This document shows, in pieces, positions 6,608 to 8,492 of a stretch of DNA of 8,492 nucleotides. The notes beneath the pieces are model-generated. The model made no database searches, had not been told where the DNA came from, and saw only the letters and a program-made list of their open reading frames with translations. The stretch is from Chloroflexota bacterium (lineage in GTDB: Bacteria; Chloroflexota; Dehalococcoidia; Lucifugimonadales; JADFKI01): positions 1 through 8,492 of the forward strand of contig JADFKI010000161.1 of assembly GCA_022565015.1 (NCBI GenBank). Reading direction: 5' to 3'. The translations under genes and the position numbers were made by a program. Numbering within the stretch: the stretch's first letter is position 1; the number at the start of each line of letters is the position of its first letter.

Positions 6608-7549
6608 ATGAAACGAGTAATAATAGATACGGACCCGGGCATCGACGATGCCGCCGCTATCCTGATGACACTGGGCAGTCCGGAGCTAAATGTGGAGGCT
6701 CTGACCACCGTATTCGGCAATACTCCGGTGGAGAACTGCACGGTTAACGCCCTTCGCATCCTGGAGGCGGCGAACAGAGCAGACATACCCGTGTTCCAGG
6801 GCGCGTCAAGGCCGTACAACTACGCCGAACCGGCCTTTGCAGCGACGATACACGGCGTTGACGGCCTCGGCGATGTGGACCTGCCGACACCGTCAACCGC
6901 AGCCCAGAAACGGAATGCCGTCATTGAGATGATCGATAGAATAATGGCGTCTCCCGGCGACATCACGGTGCTGGCAATCGGCAGGCTCACGAACGTCGCA
7001 TTGGCCATCGCCGTCGAGCCGGACTTTGCGCAGGCAGTCCGGGAGGTCGTCGTGATGGGCGGGGCGGTGAACGTTCCCGGCAATGCTACGCCAACAGCCA
7101 GCGCAAACCTCTATGGCGATCCGGAGGCGGCGGACATCGTATACCGATCAGGCGCCAAGGTGGTCCAAATAGGCCTGGACGTATGCGAGCAGGTGGAGAT
7201 TAGCGCCGCGCAGCAAGCACGGCTCTGGGCCGCCGACACGCCCGCGACCCGCTTCATGCAGCGCATAACGCCCTTCATACAGGGGGCCTACGAACGCAGG
7301 GGACGTCTCAACAACCCCGGCGGAGTTCGATACAACGATGTGCCTGCCGTGTCCTACGCCATCGACCCGACTTTATTCGAATGCAAGGACCTGCCGGTGC
7401 AGATCGAGACCCAGGGGGCGCATACTCGAGGCCAGACGGTGGCAAACCAGCGCAATGATGCGGAGGCGGAGCCTAACGCCCGAGTGGCCTTCGGAGTGGA
7501 TGCCGCTCGGCTCACTCAGCTCTGGGTAGAGCGCGTGGCCGCAGTCTGA
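6608..7549 (+). CDS. Inosine-uridine-type nucleoside hydrolase
   Basis: The enzyme splits the N-glycosidic bond of ribonucleosides to give a free base and ribose, usually in salvage or catabolism, in the cytoplasm (no signal peptide). The 313-residue length is normal. The N-terminal calcium-binding signature DTDPGIDDA is intact (D7, D9, D13, D14), followed by FGNTPVEN (N39) and IHGVDGLG (H82). Then come AIGRLTNVAL (T128), VVVMGGA and ANLYGDPEAA (N167). Asp244 in YNDVPAVSYAIDP is the C-terminal calcium ligand, but the preceding residue is Asn243 where inosine-uridine hydrolases usually have His, so leaving-group activation may differ. GAGGAAA (6597-6603) precedes ATG 6608. It lies between two copies of the ligB-ligA junction repeat and is probably an insertion there; its end is two bases from the right copy. 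Substrate preference is not predictable. Confidence 0.92.
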   Translation: MKRVIIDTDPGIDDAAAILMTLGSPELNVEALTTVFGNTPVENCTVNALRILEAANRADIPVFQGASRPYNYAEPAFAATIHGVDGLGDVDLPTPSTAAQKRNAVIEMIDRIMASPGDITVLAIGRLTNVALAIAVEPDFAQAVREVVVMGGAVNVPGNATPTASANLYGDPEAADIVYRSGAKVVQIGLDVCEQVEISAAQQARLWAADTPATRFMQRITPFIQGAYERRGRLNNPGGVRYNDVPAVSYAIDPTLFECKDLPVQIETQGAHTRGQTVANQRNDAEAEPNARVAFGVDAARLTQLWVERVAAV

Positions 7550-7550
7550 C

Positions 7551-7861
7551 GAGTTTGAGGACCGGCGGGATGAAGACGAGCGAATCGCCATAATTGCCGG
7601 CGGCTGGTTCGCGATAGACGTAGGCGGACCATCGTGGGGGTGGAAGGACGATGACTGGGTCGACTTGGTGGCGGATTGCCGGCGGAGGGCCGTTGTCAAG
7701 AGCCTGCGCAACAGACCATCGCCGCTCGGACGGCAGCTGCGGGAAATAACGGCAGCGGGCTGCTAAGTTGGATAATCCTCACCGGAGCCGTGGGAGACAC
7801 CGGGCCAATATATGTAGAAGTCGACGACGGCAGCGGATTCGCCGTCTGGGAGCTTCAGTAA
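7551..7861 (+). pseudogene. Frameshifted 3' fragment of a second ligB
   Basis: This fragment is homologous to codons 165-267 of the intact ligB (translating as DEDERIAIIAGGWFAIDVGG and, after a shift, GLLSWIILTGAVGD). The first two thirds of the gene are absent. Comparison with the intact copy shows one missing base between 7670 and 7671 (GTGAGCGG there, GTGGCGG here), which throws the frame. The metal ligand Glu is also replaced by Gly (SSELLNW becomes GSGLLSW), and Met186 is Ile. There is no start codon with a good ribosome site. It is followed 8 bases later by an intact ligA. Confidence 0.85.
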
Positions 7862-8021
7862 GGCGAGCGATGAGCATCTTTCTTCTCAACAAGATCCTTT
7901 ACCTCACAGACAACGACGCCGAGTTTCGCAAGCGTATGAGGGATAATGCCGAGGAAGTGGTCCGGAGCTTTCCATTGGCCGGAGACGAGCTTGAAGCGCT
8001 CGTAACGGGGGACGTCGGCAG
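7552..8021 (+). repeat. Right copy of the 470-bp imperfect direct repeat
   Basis: This is the partner of 6031-6501 in the same orientation. Similarity begins two bases after the nucleosidase stop codon and ends inside the intact ligA, where the left copy breaks off. Confidence 0.88.
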
Positions 8022-8187
8022 GCTGTACCAGATGGGCGTTCATACATTTTTCTTGAACCACCTGTCTCGATACGAGCTCTTCGGGGTCAACCGGGAGAAC
8101 TATCTCGACCGAATCCGTGAGGGGATGGAATACGATAAGCGCTTCGAGCAGGGCAACATGCCCGTCCAGTACGTTCCAAGTGAATAA
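7870..8187 (+). CDS. LigA-like small subunit of an extradiol dioxygenase
   Basis: The 105-residue protein is a full-length member of the LigA subunit family, which pairs with LigB to cap the active site. Visible are NDAEFRKRMRDNAEEVV (15-31), LVTGDVGRLYQMGVHTFFLNHLSRY (44-68), the hallmark of LigA, and a charged tail ending NMPVQYVPSE. It lacks the long extensions of Sphingobium LigA (about 139 residues), as many stand-alone subunits do. It starts 8 bases after the frameshifted ligB fragment, with AAGG overlapping that stop; a start further upstream would lie in the pseudogene. Its probable partner is the intact ligB at 5538-6341, now separated by the nucleosidase. Transcription could come from the ligB promoter or from read-through of the nucleosidase. 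Confidence 0.83.
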   Translation: MSIFLLNKILYLTDNDAEFRKRMRDNAEEVVRSFPLAGDELEALVTGDVGRLYQMGVHTFFLNHLSRYELFGVNRENYLDRIREGMEYDKRFEQGNMPVQYVPSE

Positions 8188-8244
8188 CCTCCACGGCATA
8201 GTAAGTTAATTTTCGCAAGCTCCCGGCATCGCACCAATCATGAC

Positions 8245-8302
8245 TAACGTGGTTGACTTTTCCAGGGGGCTCCCCTAGTATAACCGGCGCAGTAACGTGG
8301 TT
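8245..8302 (+). repeat. Direct repeat TAACGTGGTT around a promoter-like region
   Basis: Identical 10-mers lie at 8245-8254 and 8293-8302, 48 bp apart, one overlapping a TTGACT box and the other beyond the TATAAC box. They could be paired activator or repressor sites for the lipoprotein gene. Confidence 0.35.
8253..8284 (+). promoter_or_regulatory. Possible promoter of the lipoprotein gene
   Basis: TTGACT (8253-8258) is followed by TAGTAT (8276-8281) at 17 bases or by a better TATAAC (8279-8284) at 20 bases. A small perfect hairpin, AGGGG-GCT-CCCCT (8264-8276), fills the spacer. The leader to ATG 8416 would be about 125 bases. Spacing is not ideal, so this is tentative. Confidence 0.38.
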
Positions 8303-8415
8303 AGTACAGCTTAAATTGCACCGCAGCCATGGGACCCGCGCACTCTTAACGTCGTTTCGATTGGATATGGCTCGGAGTGAACGTCAGATACATCAGAAGT
8401 CGAGGAGGACTAAGC

Positions 8416-8492
8416 ATGAAACTGAATAAGAAAGCAGGCTTTTTAGCGCTCGCAATCGTATTCGCGGCATTTTTGATAGGCGCTTGCGGTTC
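8416..8492 (+). CDS. N-terminus of a lipoprotein, cut by the window end
   Basis: Only 25 codons are visible, but they form a classic lipoprotein signal: basic start MKLNKK, hydrophobic core GFLALAIVFAAFL, and lipobox IGAC with the lipidated Cys at residue 24. The protein is exported and anchored to the membrane by a diacylglycerol group. A strong AGGAGGA (8403-8409) lies 6 bases before the ATG. Beside catabolic genes such a protein is often the substrate-binding part of an uptake system, but nothing of the mature domain is seen, so its role is open. Confidence 0.7.
   Translation, partial: MKLNKKAGFLALAIVFAAFLIGACG

Noticed and set aside
7768..8187. Longer 139-codon version of the second ligA starting at 7768
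   Set aside because: Its first 34 codons overlap the ligB fragment out of frame; ATG 7870 matches the start of the other copy and has a ribosome site.
1..8492. CRISPR array, tRNA, rRNA or phage genes
   Set aside because: No regularly spaced repeats, cloverleaf-like segments or phage proteins were seen on either strand.

Overview
The window is GC-rich bacterial DNA with every recognisable gene on the + strand. It carries a complete insertion sequence and then a loose catabolic cluster of gene families typical of aromatic and heterocycle degraders: a CaiB/BaiF CoA-transferase, a xanthine-dehydrogenase-type molybdenum hydroxylase large subunit, and LigB and LigA-like subunits of a class III extradiol dioxygenase. 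A nucleoside hydrolase and the start of a lipoprotein follow. This mix resembles the paralogue-rich catabolic genomes of uncultured Chloroflexota (SAR202/Dehalococcoidia-like), but that assignment is inference; no marker gene is present.

Layout: 1-1318 is an IS5/IS1182-type element with 15-bp terminal inverted repeats and an intact DDE transposase; the window begins on its first base. Positions 1319-1476 hold a perfect 10-bp inverted repeat (1320-1329/1420-1429) and then the CoA-transferase start. The CoA-transferase is 1477-2721. A 417-bp gap (2722-3138) has operator-like palindromes but no gene. The molybdenum hydroxylase is 3139-5442, without its usual FeS and FAD partner subunits. A near-consensus sigma70-type promoter (TTGACG-17-TATAAT, 5469-5497) precedes ligB (5538-6341).

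The most striking structure lies downstream. LigB is intact but the following ligA stops after about 49 homologous codons. Then comes a nucleoside hydrolase (6608-7549). Two bases after its stop the ligB sequence resumes in its 3' third (frameshifted, a pseudogene) and runs into a full-length ligA (7870-8187). The nucleosidase therefore sits between two roughly 470-bp direct repeats (6031-6501 and 7552-8021, about 83-88 % identical by hand alignment). This is what a duplicative insertion into an ancestral ligB-ligA pair would leave: one intact ligB, one intact ligA, and a broken leftover of each.

The LigB protein keeps the three expected metal ligands (His12, His55, Glu234), but Met stands where LigB of Sphingobium has its catalytic His195, so its chemistry may not be standard ring cleavage. 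As a working idea, the genes could act on nucleosides or N-heterocycles: the nucleosidase frees a base, the molybdenum hydroxylase oxidises the ring, the LigB/LigA pair opens or modifies it, and the CoA-transferase activates an acid product. Only the families are seen; the pathway is inference. The window ends in the signal peptide of a lipoprotein (from 8416), perhaps a solute-binding protein.
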